From NCBI GenBank assembly GCA_977017575.1, contig CDRNVI010000023.1, positions 62,001 through 126,000 on the forward strand: a stretch of 64,000 nt of DNA. The letters run 5' to 3'. This document shows, piece after piece, positions 48,468-58,561 of this stretch (position 1 is the stretch's first letter; each line of letters opens with the position of its first letter). The DNA is from Paramoeba atlantica (Eukaryota; Discosea). The notes below the pieces were generated by a model. It saw nothing but the letters and a program-made list of their open reading frames with translations. It was not told the DNA's origin and made no database searches. The position numbers and the translations under genes are program-made.

Positions 48468-50870
48468 CCGTTACCCCCCCCCTTAGATATCCTAGTACGC
48501 TACTTATCCTCTTTTGTGATGAAACCTCTGGGTCACGAGAGGATAAGTAGCATACTAGTTTACAGAGAAAATTTTCAGAATCTTTTCTTAAAAAATCAGT
48601 AGTAAAATTTTTAAGAGTTGTGCACAGTTATATTCAGAATATAATTCTCGGTGTTCTGAGAACAATGAGAATCATGATTCGTAGATAGGAAGCAAACGTT
48701 TGTCAGTGAGTACGGCGTTCATTTTCGACGAAAGATACAGTGCTCGCAAAAATTAGTAAAACTTTTATTGTAAAATAATAAAAAAAGTTTTACTAATTAA
48801 AAATTTACTAATTTTTGCACTGCCCTCAAAAAATTTGCCAACTTGATAAAATTAATTTTTGCAGAAACGGTATTTCTGTCGTTTGAGTAGGTTGTCTATC
48901 TGCAAAATGTAAGTCTGAGTAAATATCATCTGCAAAATGATAGTTCCAGGGAAGACCGCGATGAGGTCCCGACCATGCTTCCCCATGCTGAGTTGACAAA
49001 CTCAGCACAACTTGTCAGGCTTCAGTGAAGCATATTTTTCAGAAACGGTGTCTTTACTTCGCGAAGAAAATGGAGAGTATGTAGACGGTACCTATAGATC
49101 GCTGTAGGTCGCTGGCAGTTTCTGGCGGGAACTCGCGGACTCTGACAGTTTCTGGCGGACTCTGACAGTTTCTGTAGGTATTTTTTTAGAGTGGAGAGCT
49201 AGAGGGGGTGTACTAGACTAAATAAGGGAACCGCGGTGGGTACGCAGGAACCGCGGTGTATGTATATTGTGTACAATACATAAGTCATATATTGTGACTG
49301 GTGATGAGGCTTCGGTGTGTCGGGAGCCCACAAGTGAAATAACCTAGGAAATCCGTGGCACAAAGAGGGTGAAAGTTAAGACATGAAAGAAAAGGCCATG
49401 GTAACATCTTGGTTTTGGACAATGCCTGTGCTTTTTCCCGGTTCCTCCCAGAACAACGTACTTGGGAACATCGTTTGTTTCCACTGCACCTGTTGTGGAG
49501 CGCTCAGTCTTGTCGAGGTCGAGTTGCACGGGAAACGAAGGCAGCATCAGATCTGTACTGTTGCACTTCAACCGTTACAGGATCAGGCTGGATAACAGGA
49601 GATTCCTTTTTTCAATGAATGATAGAGGATGTTTTTTGACACGAGCAAGTATCCCCCCGGCAAGACTTTATTCGTGCTAGACTTGTACGCAAGTCACCCA
49701 ACCGAAGTATCCCTATCCCTTTTTCTTGATTTTGATGCCTCACTTGGACAGCGTGCAACTCCGTCCAAAAGAACACATCGGCGAATGCTTTCGGCGCGAT
49801 TGTATCATGCTAAAAATAACTTCTGGCGCAAATGTCGCGCGAACTTCTTCTAGTACGCTACTTATCCTAGTATGCTACTTATCCTAGTACGTTACTTAGC
49901 CTCAAACTGCCCATTTCGGAGACGGAATGCGGGATATCTAAGAGGGCTGAAACCAGTAAAATGCAAACTCAGGCAAACCCAGTCAGGTCCCAAGAGAAAT
50001 CAATGGCGAAGGTACTTGGCGTTTTCCCGGCTATGGAGTTCGCTGGAGAATCCGGGAGGGTCTAGGGGACTCCAAGGGGATATACGTATGGAGGGTATAG
50101 GGGGGGGGCGAAGCCGGGTCCAGGTTGGAGGTGAAGGAGGGTGCAGGGAGTGTGTAGGGAGCGAATACCCTGTAATGGGGTGTCTCCCCTGAGATAAGTG
50201 AGTGGAAACATTCATTCATCTTGCCACTGGAAGGTGGCCACCTCACTCGATCAAGAAAAGCTCGCCGGTTGAAAACCGGGTGGTGGTCGAGGCGGCTGTG
50301 GCAAAGATTTCTCCATCAAATAAGAAAAAAGAACAAAGGTATTTGCTAGGACCGAGATCTATCAAATACAATGAAAACAAGCTAAAGTCCGAGAGCAAAT
50401 ATTTTGACAAAGCATAAAACGACAAAAAAAGCGAGAAAAAATGATGTGTTTCAGAAAAATAACCCCCCAAAAAACCAAGTATTTTGGACCCAGGGGAAGC
50501 CAGGGGGTCCCTGCATAAACAAGGCGGCAAAACTTTTGACCAGGGGAACGAGATCTATCCAATGCTGCAAACATGAGAAAAAACAGATAAAAAAATCAAA
50601 TTTCCGCAAGGGGGAAGATATATTGAAACCACTGTACAATATAGAAAATTAGGGTGAAAGTAAAGGAAAACTCGTTTTTTTATGACTTTTTAGCTTGATG
50701 TTTTTCTTTTCAACAAAAAGACATTATCTACATAGAGGGTCATTTTACACCCTTTTTCCGTTATTTTCCATGGTATGCCAGGGGTATCGGGGGTTTGCTT
50801 GTCGCAAACCCAGACAAACCTAGGCAAACTCAGGTGGTTTCAGCCCTCTAAGGGGGGGGGGGGGTAACGG
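48468..50870 (+). mobile_element. Family P (pogo-like) element, copy 2, inverted relative to copy 1
   Basis: Ends CCGTTACCCCCCCCC (48468) and GGGGGGTAACGG (ending 50870), flanked by TA. It lacks the 44498-45935 insert but has its own insertion (49943-50847) close to the right end, so the intact element is ~1.5 kb. The frames at 49344-49853 are identical at the protein level to those in copy 1. Confidence 0.85.
49943..50847. mobile_element. MITE-like element inserted in family P copy 2
   Basis: 905 bp. Inverted ends AGGGCTGAAACC and GGTTTCAGCCCT, followed inward by GCAAACTCAGGCAAACC repeats; CTAAG flanks both sides (49938-49942 and 50848-50852), a 5-6 bp target duplication. A diverged piece of the same family is at 30815-30988. 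No coding region recognised. Confidence 0.85.
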
Positions 50871-50872
50871 TA

Positions 50873-51490
50873 TTATTATGTTTTGCTGCTGTTTCTTGCA
50901 AAAGATATAGTTTAGAATCTTTGCTAGTATCTTTGACGTTTTTACGTTCTCAGGTACGGGTAAAATCATGGTCAATCACTTTGATGGTGGGTTTTGTTGT
51001 GAGTGTCTTGAAATGAACTGTGTCACACGTCTTCCGTTTATTGAGGTTAAGTGAGGTTAGGCCCGCTGGTACGAGTTTTGTTGGATGTGGCATTGTTTTG
51101 TGCGGAAATCGTTCCAGATCGCACTTCCGCTTCTCGTCCCCGGAATTATAGAACTTACCTGAATTTGGACAGACGGCGCTCGTCACAATATTCGTCTTGC
51201 GGAGAACTACAAGTGGGAAAGCGTGAACCACCGTCGACTGTGCGTCACTGAGGAAAGCATACGCACAAACGCTGTGGAGTACACGTAAAGAAGCGCTTGA
51301 AGCGTGAAGGTGGCGTGTAGGGCCGGAAAGCCGCCCGGAGAGAAGATCGGGTGCAGGCCTACGCAGAGCAGGCAAGCGGAAGCTTGAAGTGTAATGGGGG
51401 GGATGCATTGCTGCGCGTGCTTGAAAATTTAACTTGACAGAGCATTGCATTTGCGTGTATGTATAGTGTCCGCATTTTAAGCCTAAGTTG
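50873..51490. other. Unassigned sequence
   Basis: A 166-codon minus-strand frame (51450-50950) has no recognisable domain and I do not support it as a gene. No repeats identified. Confidence 0.35.
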
Positions 51491-51889
51491 TCAGTTTATT
51501 GCTTCTGGGGCTAGGAAACCTTTTTTGCAGTAAACATACTTCGACCCATGTGAAATAAACAACCCCATCTCATCAACGTTCCATACTCGAACTTCACCGT
51601 ACGCCTCGGCGTGAAATGCACTTTCTGAACAAAACTTAATACTTCTGTATCCCAACTTAATACTTCTATATCCCTTAATACTTCTGTATATACTTTTTCC
51701 TTCAAGTTTACTTCCCGTGATACTGAGGACGTAGGACTGTGGTTGTTGGGTGAACTGTTTCTTGTCATCCATCGAGGAAAATACACAAGCTTCGAGCGTT
51801 AGCTGATTCTTACGGCGCGCAACCCCGGCATGTTTTCTCTTCGGCATAGTAGCAGAATTAATAATTTTTTCCTTTACTGCCCCCCCCAT
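51491..51889 (-). pseudogene. Possible pogo-like transposase N-terminal relic
   Basis: 132-codon frame. The start MPKRKHAGVARRKNQLTLE resembles a pogo-type DNA-binding N-terminus, and VRVWNVDEMGLFISHGSKY resembles the first Asp motif (NxDExG) of DDE_1 transposases; the segment between contains a short internal repeat (YRSIKGYRSIKLGYRSIK). The region between these motifs is far shorter than normal, so it is internally deleted. It may belong to family P. Confidence 0.45.
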
Positions 51890-51949
51890 TTACTATTGAG
51901 TGCTCAACTCCCCTATTTAGTGTTGAATTTTGGGTTCGGTGCGTATAGG

Positions 51950-52164
51950 CGCCGCGAAGCGGTGCTTAATTTGTTTCCCAAAAACGTTTTTTATCTTTGC
52001 TTGTTGCGATAGGCTCGTAAGTCCCCATCCTTGCATCGAGTACAATAGTTCACTTGTGGCGCTCTGCGCCATATTCAATCATTTGCGAATGTGCCTAGTT
52101 ACGAATTTCTGAAGTCTCAGGATGAAGTTCATGGTTAGGCCAGGATTCGGTGTAAACACATACA
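51950..52164 (-). mobile_element. Older LINE copy, downstream half of the split fragment
   Basis: On the minus strand a frame reads LYVFTPNPGLTMNFILRLQK and ATSELLYSMQGWGLTSL, matching the RT C-terminal region of the complete LINE (RYVLTVNPGITLNFILRLQK) at about 70-80% with stops. Its other half is at 57688-57830. Confidence 0.82.
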
Positions 52165-52922
52165 GGGGTGAAAACTTCCATCTGGGGAGGGTCTAAAATT
52201 TGCAAAAACTTTTCAATTTCGGAAAATAATACCGCATTCGAGAGCTCTCGCAGATTTGTATGTCTTTGCACTGGTAGCTTTTGACATATCAAATTAGAAC
52301 TCCAAATAGCGAATAGGCCAAAAAAGCAAATTGTCACTTAAAGAAATAATAAAAATATCAGATATTTTTAGGAAACATTATTTTAAAACCCATGTAGCAT
52401 CCACAATATGCACCCTTCTTTTCTACGATGATTCTACAACGTTTTCTGAAGTTTTTTAACATATTTTCAAACTTATCTTAGTCTTTTGTCTGAAGTTTAT
52501 CGTAAAAAACATGAATCGTTCCACCCAGAGTTTCACAGTTCCCTAGTGGACCCAAACACTTTGATACACTTTGTAAGTCCGGGAAGAAGACTGTTTTTTC
52601 TCGAAGTCGGCCACAAGAAGTAATCTTTAGTGTACTTTAATCTTCCCTGGCTAAGCATAAGAACGGGCGTTCGAAACACCATGAGAATTCCTTGAGCGAA
52701 CTCGCTTTTGGGGCGTAAAATGGGGCAAAAATGAAAAATTGCCATATTTTCACAAGAAAAAAAACATGTTTTTTTCTCATCGGATTAAATCTTTCAAACC
52801 GAGCGTTCCGAATACGCCAAAGACATACAACTCTGCGAGATCTCTCCAATGCGCTATTATTTTCCAAAATTGGACAATTTTTACAAAATTTAGCCCCCCC
52901 ACAGATGGAAGTTTTCACCCCT
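52165..52922 (-). mobile_element. Tc1-like element with ~110 bp terminal inverted repeats
   Basis: Ends AGGGGTGAAAACTTCCATCT at 52165 and its complement ending 52922; the inverted repeats are alike for about 110 bp. Near 52480-52400 (minus) a short frame with NMLKNFRKRCRIIVEKKGAY resembles the C-terminal end of a Tc1 transposase. Internally deleted, 758 bp. Confidence 0.78.
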
Positions 52923-53052
52923 ATATAAGTATATTAGTCGCGAGGTTGTTCGATATTCATGCAGTTTAACTGCAGAGATTGATACCTAGAAGATGCATGA
53001 CTAGCACGCAATCCTCGCACAAAACGAGTTTCTCCTAGGTTTTTAAAACTCT

Positions 53053-56000
53053 TCACCAGCACGTGCCCTCACTCCACTGCTCAATGTCGCGATTATTAAA
53101 ATTTTTGAAACTGCCACTAAGGGCTCTTGTTGCCATATGCTGACGACATCGCGAGGCGGTGGCCTTGTTTCCACCAAAAAGGGAGTTCAGTGCTCGAGTT
53201 GAGCTGTTGAGCTTTCCCCTGGCACCTACTTCAATGGCCAGGAGAAAAGTGGCTGGGTTCGACATTTTCCGCTGTAGATACATATGTCCATACTTCTGCA
53301 TCTTCCGTTCGTGTGAGGAGATAAAGTTTTCCTCCCACGGAGATGTCAGTTCGAGTATGAACTCAGAACCGTTCTTAAGTTGGACCCATCCATCAGGTCG
53401 GAGGGACGATTCTTGCCCGCTCAGCCAGGTTGGCGGATTCTGATGGTGAGCGAGGTCAAAGTGATACTGTGCGGTTTCGGGGGATTGTCGAATAGCATCT
53501 GCAAGGGCGTGTAGAATGAGGTTGTGTCGGAAGGTATACCGCCCCTGTTGCAGGGCGGCCTTGCAGCCTGTTAGAACGTGGCGCACAGTTTGTACGTCTT
53601 CTGTGCAAATGGGGCATTTACGGTTCGTGTGGGAACTGAGGCTCCAGCGGTGTAAGGCGGATCGGGTCGGAAGCGGGGTCTGTGTCAGAACAGATGAAGC
53701 AAATCTGGAGAGCGACGTACTTTTAATATTGCACAGAGCAGCAGCGAAGTCTTTCGCGAGGTCGTCTTCTGTAGCCATGCGAAACCACTGCCCCGCGATT
53801 GGTGCTCGACGCTGCACAGCTTCTGAGAGATGTCTTTCGTATTCATGTTCAATGTACTGCCGTGTCGATGCGTGATTTCCACTGCGGTCGTACAACTCGA
53901 CGACTGGTCGCACTTGTCCGGAAGAACGTTTGTCGTGTTCACGACGGATGCGATATCTCAGCGCTTGTTGCACTGCTGGATCACGAGATTTTTTCATCTG
54001 TTGAACTGCTGTGCCTGTGCAGAGTAACCAAAGCTTAGACAGGCTGGTGAGAGCCCAGCCGCGTTCAGAGTACAGAACTTCGCTCGTAGCTGTTTTGGCC
54101 ATGTTTATCCATTTTCGAATGTGTCTCGTCGCATATTTTTGTAGTCGAAGGATAAAGTTTAGTGTGATTCCTGGATTGACCGTGAGCACATATCGCAGGC
54201 GAGATATGATTACGTTATTATAGGCCCAGAGACGAGCGGGGGTATCTAGGGCACTATTGGATACATTGTTCAACCAAAATCGTAGCTGCTTTAGGAGACT
54301 TTTGAACAGCACCTTCCCTTGTTGGGCCCCCGGCGCGAGTGTCATACCTAGGAACTGACTTCCTTTGTCGCAAACGTTGGGAATACTCTCACCGTATGCC
54401 AAGATACGGGGTCTGTGGGTCTTATATCCGCCTTCTGCTACAGACATGTGTTGGAGACGACATTTCGGTACGTTAAGGAGCATGCCTAACCTGGAAAGCA
54501 TGTTCACCAGGGCGTTCGTCACGTGTTGCATTTCTTCAGCCGAGTTCGTGATGATAGCCAGATCGTCTGCAAAGGCTTTTAAGAACGACTCTTGGTTGCC
54601 CCATTTAATACCATAGCTAGGGAAGCTCGATCGGAGATATCGTAGAACCACTTCCATCGCGAGATTGAATAGTACGGGGGATAGTGTGTCGCCCTGGAGG
54701 ACACCTCGTTTGACGGGGATGTGTTTGGTCAGCCCTTCCGAACATTTGATCCGGATAGTCGCATCATGGTATAGGGAGCGGATGTACGCGATGATTTGAG
54801 GTGATACCTTTGCCCACGTTAGGACTTGAAAGAGAATGGAGTGTGGGAGAGAACCAAACGCGTTCTTTAAGTCAAATTGACCAAGGCAGTATTGTCGTTT
54901 ATGCTGTCGTTGAAAGTCCAATAGTTCACAGAGTGACTGGGTATGCTCGATAGTTCCATTTACGTTTGGCAAAAATCCTTTTTGTATGGTTGTGTCAATT
55001 ATTCCTGTCGTCACAGCATGGCTCAAGATTCTGTGGCCAATAATGGAGTGGAGTAACTTACCAAGGCAGCTCGTAAGACTGATGGGTCTCCAGTTGGACA
55101 ATTGGTTGGGAGCTCCGCCTTTGTGAATGAGTCGGGTGGCGGCCTGTTTCCAATAGGGAGGGCTGACCGAATGCTTTAGTACGTCATTGAAGACTTGCGC
55201 GATGAACGGGTAGAGCTCTTCGCAGCGTCGAAGAAATGCGTTTCCTACGTTATCGGAGCCTGGGGCAGCCGAGGGGCGTTTCGAGGAGATTGCCACTGCT
55301 ATGGTTGGTACGTCGATTGCTTCCCATTCCATTGCATTCTCTAGATCCAGGCCAAGGAGGTTTGTTGGAGGTAGACTATGATCTTCCGTGTCTGTGCTTA
55401 ACGATTCTTGGAAAAATGTTTCGATAGCTGCTTGCGAGCAGTCTGGAAAGGTTGCCGGCTGATTTACCAGTTGCTCGTTCTTGTCAAGACACTCTCCGGC
55501 TGCTGTCTAAGGGTTTCTTTGGAACCTGTCCATCATCCAGCGTTTCTCTCGTTCTTGTTTGACTAGTTTCGCTTCTTCCGTGTACAGCTTATGCGCTTTG
55601 GTCGCTTCTTTTATGTTGCCGATCAAGCGGTCCCTTTCTGAGCGTCCGTGGGTAAAGGAAAGAGTACGTTTCAGTTGACGGATGTGTCCTGCTAGTTGCT
55701 TCGCAGAGCGGTCATAGCTAAGGGGTCGTGTGGGGCGTTTCGCATGGCCAATTTTGGAGCGCAATTTGAACCCTTTGGTGGGGTCGAGTTCCCGTACAAC
55801 TTCATAAACCGAGACCGCCATGCAAGCTGTCAGTAATTCCGTATGTAGTAGGGCTTCGCTCGGGGTTGATGCAGGCTTTAAGTACTTTTTACATCTATCC
55901 ATGGCCTTCTTTATTGCCAGCTGCCATTGGTCCTGTGAGAGGCTTATCATGACCCGCCCTCCTTCGATCGTACGCATGGTGCTTAACAAGTATTCAGCCG

Positions 56001-57453
56001 TCTCGGTGTCTAATATGTTTTCATTTCGAGATCTATTCCTCTGTGAGTTCAGGATCGTGCTGTCATTCGGCCCGTGGGTCTGCCGTGGTCCGCCCCGCGG
56101 TGGGAGAGTCTGGGTAAGCGTCTGTGTGTTACTTTCAGTTCCGAAGGTTGGCGCTGGTTCCGAGGTTACGTTGTTCACCGGTGGATGTGCTGGTTGTCGT
56201 GGAGACTGATTGATGCGGGTTTCTTCGGAGGCATTTGTGGAGCGTCTTTCGTGGCGCTGATCTCGTGGTGAACTCCGTGCGGCGCCTATTTTGGTTTCTA
56301 CCTGTCTTTGGGGCTCAAAAGATACGGATCTTTCGCTGTGACCAGCAGGTGCTTGTCCGTTTGTCTCGTTGTTAGACAGATTCCACGAGAAGAGGTTGCG
56401 TAGGCTCCAGCGGGTGGGTTCCTGCCGAGCGTCCTGAGGGCGGCTGAGTACTCCCTCCTTACAACATTGGTGTTTGCATTCGGCCTTGTTGCGGCATACG
56501 TACTTGCAGGGCCTGCGCGAGAGTTCTTGTTCTTCCGACGTTGTTATGTGATGCAGATTTCTGTCTGGCGGTGTCTGAGTGCGTGGGGCGGGTGAGGGAG
56601 GGGTGGCAATTACTGTTGTTTCTTCGTTTAGGGATTCAAGTCTTCTAGGGTCGATCTTTACCCCAATCTTGCAACACATGTGCTTACATTGTTGCTTGTT
56701 TTGGCAAATGTGTTTACATGATCGTCGAGGTGTCGCGCATGTGCTAGACGTTTGTTCATCTCGAAGCCATGGTGTAGCATCAGGCCTGGCATCAGACTTT
56801 TGGATTGCACTATCTGCTCTCTGCATATCTGGGTGAGGTGAGGGGTGGTCCATAGGTTCGGGGTCAATACTGATCTTGCAACATTGGTGGAAGCATATGC
56901 GCTTGTTCAAAAATCGATGAGAACACGGTTGAGTACGGCTGGGTCGAGCTTCGTGGTTGGGGGTTGGTTCGTCCGTTGTACGAGGCAGCGGATGACTTCT
57001 GTTTGGTGCATGGCCACCCGGTTCCTCTGGACGATTGTTGGTGAGCTCGGGTTCCATCCCAACTTTGCAACACGGGTGGAGACAGGTGCGTTTATTCGAG
57101 CAGCGGTGGGCACAAGGTTGTTGCCGCACTGTCCGCGTTCCTTGTGCCGCCGCCTGATTGGGCTTCCGGATCAGGAAAGGTTCGCCGTACTCAATCCTAG
57201 TTCTTTCCCAAGAGCCTTCATCGTGTACTTCCTTAGTGTGGACGTGGGTTAGGTCGAACGCCGCAAGTCCCGAGATGTTGTTCCCAGCCAGTTTCTTCTT
57301 GATGGCGCGTCCAAGGGTTCCAGGACAAGAGTACTGTTTATCTAGCTGTAGAGATGCGTCTGCGTGTGCTGTCGCCCAGCTAGTGTGCCGGAATATCCTG
57401 TGTGGCGGTGCAATTTCGCGGAATACGAAATGTTCGCATGCTTCCTCGTTCAT
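53053..57453 (-). pseudogene. LINE polyprotein, single in-frame TAG between N-terminal and RT parts
   Basis: 1467 codons in one frame, interrupted only by TAG at 55509-55507. The N-terminal part (648 residues) has four Cys/His motifs of the form CxHxCxNKxxCxHxCCK. After the TAG, counting from the ATG at 55332: RT motifs WRPISLTSCLGKLL (81-94), FDLKNAFGSLP (153-163), GVLQGDTLSPVLFNLAME (210-227) and FADD (254-257); then a CCHC knuckle (C573, C576, H585, C590) and the restriction-like endonuclease with RPDG (645-648) and ELTSPWEEN (661-669). All catalytic landmarks are intact. The TAG could be a recent nonsense mutation, or the element could be translated as two proteins; the open 58 codons between TAG and the ATG favour a mutation or readthrough. 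Confidence 0.88.
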
Positions 57454-57655
57454 TACGTCTTGTAAAGTGCATTTTTCTACTAATATACCATCAGACCGCT
57501 TTGCTCCTGTTTCAAGGGTTCGTGCTAAGGAAAGTTCCGCTGAAATTTCGGCATTGAAGGGGACCTCGAGGGAGGTCGCCTTGCGCCTGGGGGGCAGAGG
57601 TAGTGGTGTGGAGTGACATGCCCCTGTAGGGGTGACAACAGTTAGTACAAAAGAT

Positions 57656-57687
57656 CAACAAGGTACAGAAACTGTATCTTTATGCGT
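57656..57687 (-). other. Spliced-leader mini-exon-like sequence, copy 2, at LINE 5' end
   Basis: Minus strand: ATAAAG then ATACAGTTTCTGTACCTTG and TTGATC. It agrees with copy 1 (19922-19955) over ~29 bases and with the trypanosomatid spliced leader over CAGTTTCTGTAC-TT-TTG. It is followed by ATCTTTTG, not by a GT splice donor, and is preceded by older LINE sequence. Confidence 0.8.
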
Positions 57688-57830
57688 GGTTGTGTGCCTA
57701 AAGACGTACAGGAGTATATCTAGGGGACTTCCGGAGATATTTGTAAGCCAGGTGCGAAGTTTGTGTTGGAGACTCTTAAGCAGTATCTTCCCTTGTTAAG
57801 CGCCGGGATTCAGTGTCATGCCAACGAAGA
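57688..57830 (-). mobile_element. Older LINE copy, upstream half of the split fragment
   Basis: On the minus strand GMTLNPGA, QGKILLKSLQHKLRTWL and LDI, then PVRL and AHN in a shifted frame, match the complete LINE (GMTLAPGAQQGKVLFKSLL ... PARLWAYNN). The older copy resumes at 52164; only ~20 bp are unaccounted for between the halves. Confidence 0.8.
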
Positions 57831-58559
57831 GAGTAGCTGTCCACAGTACACTTCCGCACTAAGCCATGTAACGTAGCCTTATCTCGCTTCTTAACAGTAG
57901 TCTATACTGTGCGACTGCAACTAACATCCCTTTCGATACTTGTAATGGTTGCCATGTAGAAGGATTGAAGAACGGCCTTCGATACCCATCTTAGAAGTTG
58001 TCGTTTCCATTTAAAAGCAGTCACTCGGCTGACCGTACACAGGGACGGCTGACCGTACACAGGCTATACTAGACATTTCAACCCTCTGACACAGCTTAAT
58101 CCGGAACATGAATTTCGTCTTCGCCATCTTCGGCTTACCCGAAAAATAAGGAGTAAAACTGCTTAATCGCTCTCGACACTTTGCGTTTCCATTCCTTCCC
58201 CAAAATACCGGTCGAACAAAAAAATTGACATTTTTTAAATTTGGTCCTTCGAGCTCGAAAAAAAAGTCGGACCAATATTTATGTGGAGTAGAATTATTGG
58301 AGCCAAATTTTTCGTGCATTGAAACAAAAAAAATTATCTTCCTGGCCTCCCTCGAGGTTTGACATCGTTATTAGATTTTTCGTTTTCCAGAAAACGAAGG
58401 ACCGTACTTTCAGATTTTTTGCTTCGTGTGTTGTTCCAGTAGCCCACAACACTTGCGACCTTTCATGTCTCACACAATTGTGTGAATCAAAATGAAGCAA
58501 AATCACTCGCTTTGTTGGTCGGGGAAAAATGCATTTTTTACGTTGCAGCCTTTCAACCT
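57831..58559. other. Unassigned spacer
   Basis: A direct duplication GGCTGACCGTACACAGG at ~58029 and ~58047; overlapping minus-strand frames of ~100 codons without recognisable domains. Nothing else. Confidence 0.4.
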
Positions 58560-58561
58560 TA

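Larger units (their letters stand above)
52923..57687 (-). mobile_element. LINE with restriction-like endonuclease, spliced-leader sequence at its 5' end
   Basis: About 4.8 kb on the minus strand: spliced-leader-like sequence (57687-57656), a ~200 bp leader, one long frame (57453-53053) and a short 3' region. Both sides abut pieces of an older copy of the same family or the 52165 element. The boundaries at 57687 and ~52923 are set by these neighbours. It belongs with the RLE-bearing LINE clades (CRE/SLACS, NeSL, R2 types). Confidence 0.82.

Noticed and set aside
50950-51450. 166-codon minus-strand frame as a gene
   Set aside because: No domain, no splice-acceptor context, opposite strand to the host genes, and located in a transposon block.
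57656-57687. An SL RNA gene
   Set aside because: The mini-exon is not followed by a GT donor or an SL intron, and the sequence on the other side is an older LINE.
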